A stretch of 64,000 nucleotides of DNA from Streptomyces sp. NBC_00335 (GTDB lineage: Bacteria > Actinomycetota > Actinomycetes > Streptomycetales > Streptomycetaceae). Positions within the stretch are counted from its first letter, which is position 1, and each line of letters begins with the position of its first letter. The DNA lies in the NCBI RefSeq assembly GCF_036127095.1, contig NZ_CP108006.1, positions 6,811,501-6,875,500 on the forward strand, in the 5' to 3' direction. A program made the translations under genes and the position numbers. Under the pieces are notes generated by a model. It was not told where the DNA came from, searched no databases, and worked only from the letters and a program-made list of their open reading frames with translations. Shown piece by piece: positions 1 to 8,205 of the stretch.

Positions 1-35
1 TGACCGGGGGCGGGCCGGCGGCGGTCCCGTACGGG

Positions 36-1502
36 GTGTCCGGTGGTGGGGGCGGCCAGGGCGTGGTTCTTCACCCGGGCGATCCGCTCACCGTGCTCGC
101 GCACGGCATCGGCTCGCAGCACGATCTGCCCATCTCTCCCTTCTACGCCTTCGCCGGCGCCTTCACCGCACTCTTCGTCTCCTTCCTCGCACTGGGCCTC
201 CTCTGGTCCACCTCCCGCTTCCGCGGCGACCGGTCCGGCCTCGCCCTGCCCGCCGGGTTCCAGCGGGTGGCCGACGCGCCGGCCACCCGCACCGCCCTGC
301 GCGGGCTCGGCCTCGCGGCCGCGCTCGCCGTCCTCCTGTACCTGCTCCTCGGCCCCGACGACCCCGCCCGCAACCCCGCTCCCGGCGCCGTCTACGTCCT
401 GCTCTGGGTCGGCCTCGTCCCCGCATCCCTCCTCTTCGGTCCCGTCTGGCGCCTCCTCAACCCGCTCCGTGCCCTGCACCGCCTGCTCGCCCGGCTGTCG
501 GCGAAGCTCCGTACGGCCCGCCCCGCAGCCGCAGCCGCAGTTGCCGCCGGCGCCGCCGCGCGCTCCTCCCGGAGTCCGCGAGTCCCGGCACCGCACCTCG
601 CCGCGGTGCCGGACCTCCCCGGCCCGCAGCCCCCGCGCCCGGAACCCCGCAACGACCGCCCGCTCCCCGCCCGGCTAGGGCAATGGCCGGCAGCCGCCGG
701 GCTCTTCGCCTTCACCTGGCTCGAACTCGTCTCTCCCGACCCCGCCTCCACCACCACCCTCCTGATCGCCCTGGCCGGCTACGCCGCCGTCCAGCTCCTG
801 CTCGCCGCCCGCTACGGCGAGCGCTGGTTCGCCGACGGAGACGCCTTCGAGGTGTACTCCGCCCTTCTGGCCCGGCTCTCCCCCCTCGGCCGCCGCAGCG
901 ACGGCCGCCTGGTTCTCCGTAATCCCTTCCACGGACTCGACGCGACACCCGAGCGGCCCGGACTCGTCGCCACCGTCTGCGTCCTGCTCGGATCCACCGC
1001 CTACGACGGCTTCTCCGACAACCCCTCGTGGATCAACGCGATCCAGACCTCCCCCCTCGGCCGCACCGCCGCGGCCACCCTCGGACTCATCGGCGCCATC
1101 GCCCTCGTCGCCGCCCTCTACTGCCTCTGCGCGGCGCTCACCCGCCTCGTCTGCGGCCCGCACCCCGGCCCGCTGACCGCCTTCGCGCACTCACTCGTAC
1201 CGATCGCTCTCGGCTATCTCGTCGCCCACTATTTCTCCCTCCTGGTAGTCGAAGGACCACGCACAGTAATCATGGCACTGGGCACTGACAACGCCCCGGA
1301 ACCCTTCTCTCCCTTGGGCCCCGGCGGCCTCGCCGCCCTCCAGGTCATCGCCGTCGTCACCGGCCACGTCCTCGGCGTGATCGCCGCGCACGACCGCTCC
1401 GTACGCCTCTTCCCGCCCGCGAAAGCCGTGGCCGGGCAACTGCCGCTGCTCGCGCTGATGATCACGTACACGGTGGGCGGCCTCAGCCTGCTGCTGAACT
1501 GA
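36..1502 (+). CDS. Multi-pass integral membrane protein (actinobacterial 'fenitrothion hydrolase'-annotated family)
   Basis: The 488-residue product has many hydrophobic segments and should be an inner-membrane protein with roughly ten spans. The N-terminal block HGIGSQHDLPIS followed by a membrane segment, and the block GPVWRLLNPLRALHRL, recall a family of actinobacterial membrane proteins that databases often label fenitrothion hydrolase; that label is from memory and no reaction is implied. A Pro/Arg/Ala-rich cytoplasmic-looking linker lies at about residues 165-225. The chosen start is GTG; a second GTG at 93, directly before LAHGIG, is equally possible. The TetR gene follows after 46 bases on the same strand, so the two may be co-transcribed. 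No catalytic motif is visible. Confidence 0.7.
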   Translation: MSGGGGGQGVVLHPGDPLTVLAHGIGSQHDLPISPFYAFAGAFTALFVSFLALGLLWSTSRFRGDRSGLALPAGFQRVADAPATRTALRGLGLAAALAVLLYLLLGPDDPARNPAPGAVYVLLWVGLVPASLLFGPVWRLLNPLRALHRLLARLSAKLRTARPAAAAAVAAGAAARSSRSPRVPAPHLAAVPDLPGPQPPRPEPRNDRPLPARLGQWPAAAGLFAFTWLELVSPDPASTTTLLIALAGYAAVQLLLAARYGERWFADGDAFEVYSALLARLSPLGRRSDGRLVLRNPFHGLDATPERPGLVATVCVLLGSTAYDGFSDNPSWINAIQTSPLGRTAAATLGLIGAIALVAALYCLCAALTRLVCGPHPGPLTAFAHSLVPIALGYLVAHYFSLLVVEGPRTVIMALGTDNAPEPFSPLGPGGLAALQVIAVVTGHVLGVIAAHDRSVRLFPPAKAVAGQLPLLALMITYTVGGLSLLLN

Positions 1503-1548
1503 GGCGATCGAACCGGTACCGCCGCCCACCCGTGAACCAAGGAGCGGC

Positions 1549-2172
1549 ATGATGGACCCCGTGCCCCCAGCCCACCCCCTGCGCCGGACGCCGATCCAGC
1601 AGCGCAGCGCCGACCGCCTCGCCCGGATCCTCGACGCGTGCGCCGAGCTCCTCGACGAGACCGGGTACGAGAACCTCAGTACCCGGGCCGTGGCCCTGCG
1701 GGCCGGCGTGCCGATCGGTTCGGTCTACCGGTTCTTCGGGAACAAGCGGGCCATGGCCATCGCCCTGGCCCACCGCAACCTCGACCGTTACGCCGACGGC
1801 ATCGAGCAGCGGCTCGCGGACCTCCCGGACACCGACTGGCGCCCGGTCGTCGACGCGGTGCTGGACGAGTACCTGGTCATGAAGCGCAGCGTGCCCGGCT
1901 TCGCCCTCGTCGACTTCGGGGTGCCGGCGCCGCCGTCCGAGGGGCCGGCCTCCGACCCCAACCACCTGGTCGCCGTCCGCCTCACCGAACTCCTCGGCGC
2001 CCACCTCGGCCTCACGCCGGACGCCGTCCTGGAGCGTTCCGTCCTGGTCGCGGTCGAGGCCACCGACGCCCTGATCCAGCTGGCCTTCCGCAACGACCCG
2101 GCCGGCGACCCGGACATCGTCGCCGAGACCCGCGCGATGATGCAGGCCTACCTGGCACGCGTCCTGGACTGA
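1549..2172 (+). CDS. TetR/AcrR family transcriptional regulator
   Basis: A 207-residue one-component repressor. The N-terminal helix-turn-helix spans about residues 20-66, with the recognition part ALRAGVPIGSVYRFFGNK typical of TetR proteins; the C-terminal two-thirds would form the ligand pocket and dimer face. The start is an ATG-ATG pair after the RBS-like AAGGAGCGGC. It follows the membrane protein by 46 bases and ends just before a strong hairpin, so the two plus-strand genes may form one unit. Its ligand and targets cannot be read from the sequence. Nearby candidate targets are the preceding membrane protein and the convergent adenylation protein. Confidence 0.85.
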   Translation: MMDPVPPAHPLRRTPIQQRSADRLARILDACAELLDETGYENLSTRAVALRAGVPIGSVYRFFGNKRAMAIALAHRNLDRYADGIEQRLADLPDTDWRPVVDAVLDEYLVMKRSVPGFALVDFGVPAPPSEGPASDPNHLVAVRLTELLGAHLGLTPDAVLERSVLVAVEATDALIQLAFRNDPAGDPDIVAETRAMMQAYLARVLD

Positions 2173-2178
2173 CCGGCC

Positions 2179-2206
2179 CGGCGGCCCCCACGCCGGGAGG
2201 CCGCCG
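2179..2206. terminator. Hairpin between convergent genes
   Basis: Perfect 8-bp arms CGGCGGCC and GGCCGCCG are separated by 12 bases and followed by TTTC. The hairpin lies between the end of the TetR gene and the end of the convergent adenylation-protein gene, so it can serve both strands. Confidence 0.7.
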
Positions 2207-2237
2207 TTTCCTCACGTGCGTTCCTCACACGCGTTCC

Positions 2238-3599
2238 TCACGCGCGGCCTTCGAGGCGGCCGGTCACCACCAGGTTGCCGTCCGGGGTGAGCCGTGCGAG
2301 GGCGCCGGTGCGCACGTAGCCGTCGGGGGTGAAGGAGCGCGCGTTGAGGCCGGGCGAGCGGTAGTAACCGCGGGCCGTGTAGGGGCCGCGGGCCAGGAGC
2401 TCGCCCGGCTCCCCGTCGGGGACCTCCTTGCCGTCGGTGTCGACGACGCGGATCTGATCGTCGGGGGAGAGCGGACGGCCCTGCGTCGTGAGCACGGTCT
2501 CGTCCGGGTCGTCGGGCCGGGTGAGGGTGAGCAGTCCCTCGGACGCGGCGAAGACCTGCTGGAGGCTGCAATCCCACTCGGCGGCCACCCGTTCGGCGGT
2601 CGCGCGATCCAGGGGCGCGGCGCTGCCGCCGACCTGTACGAGACGCAGGCTGCTCACATCGGCCCCGACCGCGGGACGCGCGTCGAGCCAGAGCCGGACC
2701 GCGGACGGCGTCAGCGCGGCGACGGTGACCCGCTCGCGCTCGACGGCCGCCAGGCACGCGGCGGGTTCCTGGTCCTCGACCAGGACGACGGTGCCGCCGA
2801 CGGTGAGGGTGCCGATGACGCCGGGGCCGCCGAAGGCGAGGTTGAGGTCGCGGGGCAGCGCGGCGAGGTAGACGTCGTCCTGGGTGAGCGACACCAGCTC
2901 GGCCGCGGCCCGCGCCTGGTAGGCGTAGTCGTTGTGGGTGCGCGGAACCAGCTGGGGAGCCTCGCCGGGACCGCCGGAGAGCAGGAAGAGCGCCACCTGA
3001 CCGGCGCTCAGCGCGAGCGCCGGTTCGGGCGGCGAGTCGAGGGAGTGCAGCGGGAAGTAGTGGCAGCCCGCCGTGTCGGTCGTGAAGCCGCCGTACGGGT
3101 CCGAGGTGCCCGGCGGCTCGAAGGTGAACACCCGGCGCAGGAAGGGGCCCTGGGTCGCGATGTCGGCGGCCATCGCCGTGTGGTCGAAGCCCCGGTACGT
3201 CGCGGGGCCGACGTAGCCGGTGGCCTCGGAGACCTGGACGACGTGGGACACCTCGGCCGCGCGGTACGAGATCGGGCAGAGCACGGGAACCGCGCCGGCG
3301 CGCATCAGCGCGAACGTGGCGACGACGAGCTCAGGGATGTCGGGAAGCTGGACGACGACCCGCTGCCCGGGCCGCAGGCCGCGCAGCCGGAAACCGGCGG
3401 CCATCCGGCTCACCCGGCGGTTCAGGGCGGCGTACGTGATGCGGGTGGCGCCGTGGGCGAGCGCGGTCCGCGGTCCGTACTGCAGGGCCCAGCCGCGCAG
3501 CAGGTTGTCCAGCGTATTGCCGCGCCAGTGGCCGGACGCCCAGTAGTAGTCGACGAATTCCTCGGGCCAGGGCGTACAGCCGTCGAGCATGGATGTCAT
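2238..3599 (-). CDS. Truncated, motif-degenerate DhbE/EntE-like adenylation protein
   Basis: The product closely resembles 2,3-dihydroxybenzoate-AMP ligases: it opens MLDGCTPWPEEFVDYY and keeps the family blocks VVQLPDIPEL, VQVGGSAAPLDR and GPYTARGYYRSP. It stops after about 453 residues at GRLEGRA, where full ligases (about 540) continue into the C-terminal domain with the catalytic lysine. Core motifs are also altered. The phosphate loop SGGSTGxxK reads SGGPGEAPQ (about residues 208-216). The family YRTGD reads VRTGA. The His of the AALPMxHN block is gone (AALPRDLN). The stop lies only 31 bases before the shared terminator, so no hidden C-terminal domain follows. ATG 3599 was chosen; ATG 3590 and GTG 3626 are alternatives. 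Family membership is clear, but ordinary adenylation activity looks unlikely. Confidence 0.75.
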   Translation of the reverse strand: MTSMLDGCTPWPEEFVDYYWASGHWRGNTLDNLLRGWALQYGPRTALAHGATRITYAALNRRVSRMAAGFRLRGLRPGQRVVVQLPDIPELVVATFALMRAGAVPVLCPISYRAAEVSHVVQVSEATGYVGPATYRGFDHTAMAADIATQGPFLRRVFTFEPPGTSDPYGGFTTDTAGCHYFPLHSLDSPPEPALALSAGQVALFLLSGGPGEAPQLVPRTHNDYAYQARAAAELVSLTQDDVYLAALPRDLNLAFGGPGVIGTLTVGGTVVLVEDQEPAACLAAVERERVTVAALTPSAVRLWLDARPAVGADVSSLRLVQVGGSAAPLDRATAERVAAEWDCSLQQVFAASEGLLTLTRPDDPDETVLTTQGRPLSPDDQIRVVDTDGKEVPDGEPGELLARGPYTARGYYRSPGLNARSFTPDGYVRTGALARLTPDGNLVVTGRLEGRA

Positions 3600-4165
3600 T
3601 CGGCAATCCAATCCGGCCCTCTCCACAGGGGCAATGTGCTTTCCCGACCAAGGGTGCTGAAATGCGTCAGCAGAAGGACCAATGGGCGGCGCTGACCAGG
3701 GAGAACGGTCGGGGTGGTGGGAGGACGGCGGGAATGCGCGGCGGGGCGGCGAGGGTATTCACGGGGTGTCCGGCTTCTTGGGGCGCGTTCAATTGGCCCC
3801 GGGTCCGCGCAGTTCCCGGAGCCGGGCTCCGGGTGTGGCCCCGGCCTCGGCCCCGGCCCCGGTTCAGAGCCCGGCTGCCTGGATCCGGCCCGGCCCCAGC
3901 CCTGGACACGGCCCCGGCTCCGGCCCTGGCCCTGGCCCCGCCAACGAAGCCCGGCTCCGAGCTCGGCCCCGGCCCCCGGCCCCGGCCCCGGCCCCGATCT
4001 CAAGCCCGCCCCCCAAGCCCGGCCCCGCCCCCCCCCACGGAGCCGTCCCGGATTCCATGGGGCGCGGACCCTCCCCACCGTGCCTACCGGTCGGTATGCT
4101 CGGTGCCGCCCGCGCGGGTCCGGCGCCCGTGCCCCGTGTCGCAGCCTGCCGCCCCTGGAGGGCCC
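3600..4165. other. Long intergenic region with GC-rich low-complexity tract
   Basis: This 566-base gap separates two divergent genes. From about 3830 to 4035 it is made of irregular repeats of the CCCCGG type, with almost no A or T. It could be read as a proline/arginine/glycine-rich peptide in several frames, but nothing there resembles a protein domain and an RBS-preceded ATG for the downstream gene exists at 4166. Apart from the operator-like site at 4083-4098 I see no recognisable element. Confidence 0.6.
4083..4098 (-). promoter_or_regulatory. TetR-type operator-like site, CATACCGACCGGTAGG
   Basis: The core TACCGACCGGTA is a near-perfect inverted repeat. It lies 68 bases upstream of the molybdopterin oxidoreductase start. 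The word CATACCGACYGGT recurs at 19516 and 27430, upstream of acyl-CoA and lipid-type genes. Sites of this kind are bound by acyl-CoA-sensing TetR repressors in other bacteria; which protein binds here is inferred, not shown. Confidence 0.5.
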
Positions 4166-6484
4166 ATGCCCCGCACCGCCCTGCGCATCTGCCCGCTCTG
4201 CGAGGCCACTTGCGGCCTCACGCTCACCATCGAAGGCACCACCGTCACCGGGGCCCGGGGGGACCGCGACGACGTGTTCAGCCGCGGTTTCATCTGCCCC
4301 AAGGGTGCCGCCTTCGGTGGCCTCGACGCCGATCCCGACCGGCTGCGTACCCCCCTCGTGCGGCGCGACGGCCAACTCCGCGAGGCCACCTGGGAGGAGG
4401 CCTACCAGGCCATCGCCGACGCGGTCCCGGCCCTCGTGGGCGCGTACGGGCCCCAGTCCGTCGGCGTCGTCCTCGGCAACCCGAACGTCCACACCATGGC
4501 CGGACAGCTCTACCCGCCCCTGCTGCTCAAGGCCCTCGGCACCCGCAACCTGTTCACTGCCAGCACCCTCGACCAGATGCCCAAACACGTCTCCAGCGGG
4601 CTGCTCTTCGGGGATCCCTTCGCCATCCCCGTCCCGGACCTCGACCGCACGGACTTCCTCCTGCTCCTGGGGGCGAACCCGGTCGAGTCCAACGGCTCCC
4701 TGTGCACCGCACCCGACTTCCCCGGCCGGCTCAAGGCGCTGCGCGCACGGGGCGGCACCCTCGTCGTCGTCGACCCGCGCCGCACCCGCACCGCCAAGCT
4801 CGCCGACCGTCACCTGGCGCCGCGCCCCGGCAGCGACGCGCTGCTGCTCGCCGCCCTGGCCCACACGCTGCTCGCCGAGGAGCTGACCGATCCGGGCGTG
4901 CTCGCGGAACACACCCAGGGAATCGGGGAACTCGCCGAAGCGCTCGGTAGTTTCACTCCCGAGGCCGTCGCCCCCGCCTGCGACCTCACGGCCGAAGAGA
5001 TCCGCGGCCTCGCCCGCGATCTCGCGGCCGCGCCGACCGCCGCCGTCTACGGGCGCATCGGCAGCTGCACCGTCGAGTACGGCACGCTCGCCAGCTGGCT
5101 GGTGGACGTGCTGAACATCCTGACCGGCAATCTCGACCGGCCGGGCGGAGCCCTGTTCCCGTTGTCCGCGACCGACCGCGCACCCCGGCCGGCCGGACCC
5201 GGCAAGGGCTTCACCCTCGGGCGCTGGCACAGCCGGGTCAGCGGCCACCCCGAGGCCAAGGCCGAACTGCCCATGGCGGCGCTGGCGGAGGAGATCGCGA
5301 CCCCGGGGGAGGGGCGGATCCGGGCCCTGATCTCCATCGCGGCGAACCCCGTGCTGTCCGCTCCCGACGGCCGGCGCCTCGACGCGGCCCTGGCCGGGCT
5401 CGACTTCATGGTCAGCATCGATCCCTACCTCAACGAGACCTCGCGCCACGCCCACGTGGTCCTGCCCCCAGGGCCGCCCTCCCAGAGCGCCCACTTCGAC
5501 TTCTCCTTCAACACCTTCGCCATCCGCAACCAGGTCCGCTACTCACCGCCCGCCGTCCCGCTCGAAGACGGGCGCATGGACGAGTGCGAGATCCACGCCC
5601 GTCTCGTACTCGCCGTCTCCGGCATGCACGGAGCCGACCCGGCCGCTGTGGACGAACTGGCCATCGGGTCCACCCTCGCCAAGGAGTGCGCCGACCCGGA
5701 CTCCCCCCTGCGCGGACAGGATCCGGCGCGCCTCGCGGGGCTGCTCGCCGGCGGCAGCGGCCCCGAGCGACGCCTCGACATGATGCTCCGGCTCGGCCCC
5801 TACGGAGACCGGTTCGGCGCGGCCCCGTCCCTGCCCGGAAGCGCCGCTACGGGCACCAGCGCGGGCACGCCCGACGGCGCGGCGGAACCGGGCCCGGCCC
5901 CTGCTGCTGCCGCCGCCCCCGGCGGCCTCGGGCTGGAGCAGCTGCGCGCGCACCCGCACGGAATCGACCTGGGCCCGCTGCAGTCCCGGCTCCCGGGCCT
6001 GCTGAAGACGCGCAGCGGCAGGATCGAGCTCCTGCCGGACCCGATCGCGGCCGAACTCCCCAGGCTGCGCAGGGCGCTCGCCGACAGCCCCTCGGCCCTG
6101 GTGCTCGTGGGCCGCCGCCACCTGCGGTCCAACAACAGCTGGTTGCACAACGTCGCGGCCCTCACCGGAGGTTCCAACCGCTGCACCCTCCAGGTCCACC
6201 CGGACGATGCCGCCCGGCTCGGCCTCACCGACGGGCGCCCGGCCCGGATCACCGCCGACGGCGGCAGCCTGGAGGTTCCGGTGGAGGTCACCGACACCCT
6301 GCGCGCCGGAGTCGTCAGCCTCCCGCACGGCTGGGGCCACGACCGCCCGGGCACCCGCCTGTCGGTGGCCGCGGCCGCGCCCGGAGTCAACGTCAACCAG
6401 CTCCTGGACGGCAGCCGACTCGACCCGCTCTCCGGTACGGCCGTGCTCAACGGCTTCCCCGTCGAACTGACACCCATCCCCTGA
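4166..6484 (+). CDS. Molybdopterin-dependent oxidoreductase with N-terminal [4Fe-4S] cluster
   Basis: A 772-residue Mo/W-bis-MGD enzyme. The N-terminal cluster motif is Cys9-x2-Cys12-x3-Cys16-x27-Cys44, with CPKG at the fourth cysteine. The catalytic domains follow (LLLLGANPVESNGS, VVDPRRTRTAKL), and the C-terminal dinucleotide-binding barrel holds LVGRRHLRSNNSWLHN and LPHGWGH. Formate dehydrogenases, assimilatory nitrate reductases and thiosulfate/DMSO-type reductases share this layout; the metal-ligating residue is not obvious, so the substrate is open. An Ala/Gly/Pro-rich linker at about 560-590 looks like a lineage insertion. No Tat signal is seen, so a cytoplasmic location is likely. ATG 4166 follows CTGGAGGG; upstream in-frame sequence is low-complexity and was not used. 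Confidence 0.85.
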   Translation: MPRTALRICPLCEATCGLTLTIEGTTVTGARGDRDDVFSRGFICPKGAAFGGLDADPDRLRTPLVRRDGQLREATWEEAYQAIADAVPALVGAYGPQSVGVVLGNPNVHTMAGQLYPPLLLKALGTRNLFTASTLDQMPKHVSSGLLFGDPFAIPVPDLDRTDFLLLLGANPVESNGSLCTAPDFPGRLKALRARGGTLVVVDPRRTRTAKLADRHLAPRPGSDALLLAALAHTLLAEELTDPGVLAEHTQGIGELAEALGSFTPEAVAPACDLTAEEIRGLARDLAAAPTAAVYGRIGSCTVEYGTLASWLVDVLNILTGNLDRPGGALFPLSATDRAPRPAGPGKGFTLGRWHSRVSGHPEAKAELPMAALAEEIATPGEGRIRALISIAANPVLSAPDGRRLDAALAGLDFMVSIDPYLNETSRHAHVVLPPGPPSQSAHFDFSFNTFAIRNQVRYSPPAVPLEDGRMDECEIHARLVLAVSGMHGADPAAVDELAIGSTLAKECADPDSPLRGQDPARLAGLLAGGSGPERRLDMMLRLGPYGDRFGAAPSLPGSAATGTSAGTPDGAAEPGPAPAAAAAPGGLGLEQLRAHPHGIDLGPLQSRLPGLLKTRSGRIELLPDPIAAELPRLRRALADSPSALVLVGRRHLRSNNSWLHNVAALTGGSNRCTLQVHPDDAARLGLTDGRPARITADGGSLEVPVEVTDTLRAGVVSLPHGWGHDRPGTRLSVAAAAPGVNVNQLLDGSRLDPLSGTAVLNGFPVELTPIP

Positions 6485-6521
6485 GCTGGGGTTTTGCTCG
6501 TATTGCTCACGCGTGGACGTC

Positions 6522-6551
6522 TTGTTGGCCCCCAGAGGAGGCACCTAGGTT
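6522..6551 (+). promoter_or_regulatory. Probable promoter giving a leaderless CitMHS transcript
   Basis: TTGTTG (6522-6527) and TAGGTT (6546-6551) are 18 bases apart. The -10 ends six bases before the ATG at 6558, so the transcript would start at or next to the start codon. The GGAGG at 6536-6542 is too far from the ATG (about 17 bases) to be a normal RBS. Confidence 0.5.
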
Positions 6552-6557
6552 CCCCCC

Positions 6558-8072
6558 ATGCTGACCTTCCTCGGCTTCGCCATGATCGCGACCTTCCTGG
6601 TTCTGATCATGCTGAAGAAAATGTCGCCCATCGCGGCGCTCGTCCTCATCCCCGCGCTCTTCTGCGTGTTCGCCGGACAGGGCGCGCAGCTCGGCGGCTA
6701 CGTCATCGACGGAGTCGGCAAGCTCGCGCCGACCGCCGCCATGCTGATGTTCGCCATCGTCTACTTCGGCGTGATGATCGACGTCGGCCTCTTCGACCCG
6801 ATCGTGCGCGGCATCCTGCGCTTCTGCAGGGCCGACCCGATGCGCGTCGTGGTCGGCACCGCCGTCCTCGCCGCCATCGTCTCGCTCGACGGCGACGGCT
6901 CGACCACCTTCATGATCACCGTCTCGGCGATGTACCCGCTCTACAAGCGCCTCGGCATGAGCCTGGTGGTGATGACCGGCGTCGCGGCCACCGCCAACGG
7001 GGTCATGAACACCCTCCCCTGGGGCGGCCCCACGGCCCGCGCCGCCACCGCGCTCAAGCTCGACGCCGCCGACATCTTCGTGCCGATGATCCCCGCGCTC
7101 GCCGTGGGCCTGCTCTTCGTCTTCGCCCTGGCCTACGTCCTCGGCCTCAAGGAACGCCGCCGCCTCGGCCTGCTGACCCTCCCCGCCGACACCGGGCGGT
7201 CGGCGGAGCCGGCCGGGGAACTCCTGGTCGCGGCCGGCAAGGGCCCTGCCGCCGCCGCCGCGAGCGCGAGCACGCGTACGCCCTCCACCGGCTCCGCCCC
7301 CTCCACCGGCTCCGCCCCCTCCTTCGGCTCCGCCCCCTCCGAAGCGCCCACCCCCTCCGAGGCGCCCGCCGGTTCCGATGCACCCACCCCGCCCGCCCCC
7401 GCCGATGACGCCACCCCCGCCGAGGACGGCTTCCAGGGCCTCGACCCGCACCGCCCGACGCTGCGCCCCCGCCTCTACTGGTTCAACGCGGGCCTCACCG
7501 TCGCCCTGCTCACCGCCATGATCATGGAGCTGCTCCCGATCCCGGTGCTCTTCCTCCTCGGAGCCGCCCTCGCCCTCACCGTCAACTTCCCCCACATGCC
7601 GGACCAGAAGGCCCGGATCGCCGCCCACGCCGAGAACGTCCTGAACGTCGCCGGAATGGTCTTCGCCGCCGCCGTCTTCACCGGTGTCCTCACCGGCACC
7701 GGCATGGTCAAGCACATGGCCGACTGGCTCGTCGGTGCCATCCCCGAGGGCATGGGACCGCACATGGCCCTGGTCACCGGCCTGCTCAGCCTCCCCCTCA
7801 CCTACTTCATGTCCAACGACGGCTTCTACTTCGGCGTCCTGCCGGTCCTCGCCGAGGCCGGCGCCGCCCACGGGGTCTCCCCGCTCGAAATCGCCCGCGC
7901 CTCCCTGGTCGGGCAGGCCCTGCACATGTCGAGCCCACTCGTCCCGGCCGTCTACGTCCTCGTCGGCATGGCCAAGGTCGAGTTCGGCGACCACACCCGG
8001 TTCACCGTGAAGTGGGCGGCCCTGACCTCCCTGGTGGTTCTGGCCGCAGGGATGCTTTTCGGCATCATCTGA
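6558..8072 (+). CDS. CitMHS family citrate-metal:proton symporter
   Basis: A 504-residue transporter with about 11-12 membrane spans. N-terminal blocks such as LIPALFCVFAGQG, SLDGDGSTTFMIT and NGVMNTLPWGGPTAR, and the C-terminal LPLTYFMSNDGFYFGVLPVLAE with MSSPLVPAVYVLVG, are typical of CitM/CitH proteins, which import citrate complexed with Mg2+ or Ca2+. The central cytoplasmic loop (about residues 225-300) is expanded by a Ser/Pro/Ala-rich stretch with an 18-base tandem repeat (GSAPSTGSAPSFGSAPS), which is unusual. Transcription appears leaderless. It is the only member of its unit; an operator-like palindrome and the aldehyde dehydrogenase follow. Confidence 0.9.
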   Translation: MLTFLGFAMIATFLVLIMLKKMSPIAALVLIPALFCVFAGQGAQLGGYVIDGVGKLAPTAAMLMFAIVYFGVMIDVGLFDPIVRGILRFCRADPMRVVVGTAVLAAIVSLDGDGSTTFMITVSAMYPLYKRLGMSLVVMTGVAATANGVMNTLPWGGPTARAATALKLDAADIFVPMIPALAVGLLFVFALAYVLGLKERRRLGLLTLPADTGRSAEPAGELLVAAGKGPAAAAASASTRTPSTGSAPSTGSAPSFGSAPSEAPTPSEAPAGSDAPTPPAPADDATPAEDGFQGLDPHRPTLRPRLYWFNAGLTVALLTAMIMELLPIPVLFLLGAALALTVNFPHMPDQKARIAAHAENVLNVAGMVFAAAVFTGVLTGTGMVKHMADWLVGAIPEGMGPHMALVTGLLSLPLTYFMSNDGFYFGVLPVLAEAGAAHGVSPLEIARASLVGQALHMSSPLVPAVYVLVGMAKVEFGDHTRFTVKWAALTSLVVLAAGMLFGII

Positions 8073-8093
8073 TCTCCTCCGCCCCTGGCGCAC

Positions 8094-8117
8094 ACAAAAC
8101 TACCGGCGCTAGTTTGT
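8094..8117. promoter_or_regulatory. Inverted-repeat operator upstream of aldehyde dehydrogenase
   Basis: ACAAAACTA (8094-8102) faces TAGTTTGT (8110-8117) across CCGGCGC. The core AACTACCGGCGCTAGTTT matches 14 of 18 positions, on the opposite strand, of the site at 11532-11549 in the TetR/acyl-CoA dehydrogenase intergenic region. The TetR protein encoded at 10835-11512 is therefore the best candidate for its ligand. Confidence 0.6.
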
Positions 8118-8205
8118 AGGGTGGTGGCGACGCCAGATCCACAGCGGCTCCACTGGTCCATCGGTCTACAGGTCCACGCGTTCGCGCGTGCTCGGGAGGA
8201 TTGCC

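Noticed and set aside
3593..4165. N-terminal extension of the molybdopterin oxidoreductase from an upstream in-frame ATG
   Set aside because: The added 190 residues would be Pro/Arg/Gly low complexity, while ATG 4166 has a good RBS and starts directly at the iron-sulfur motif.
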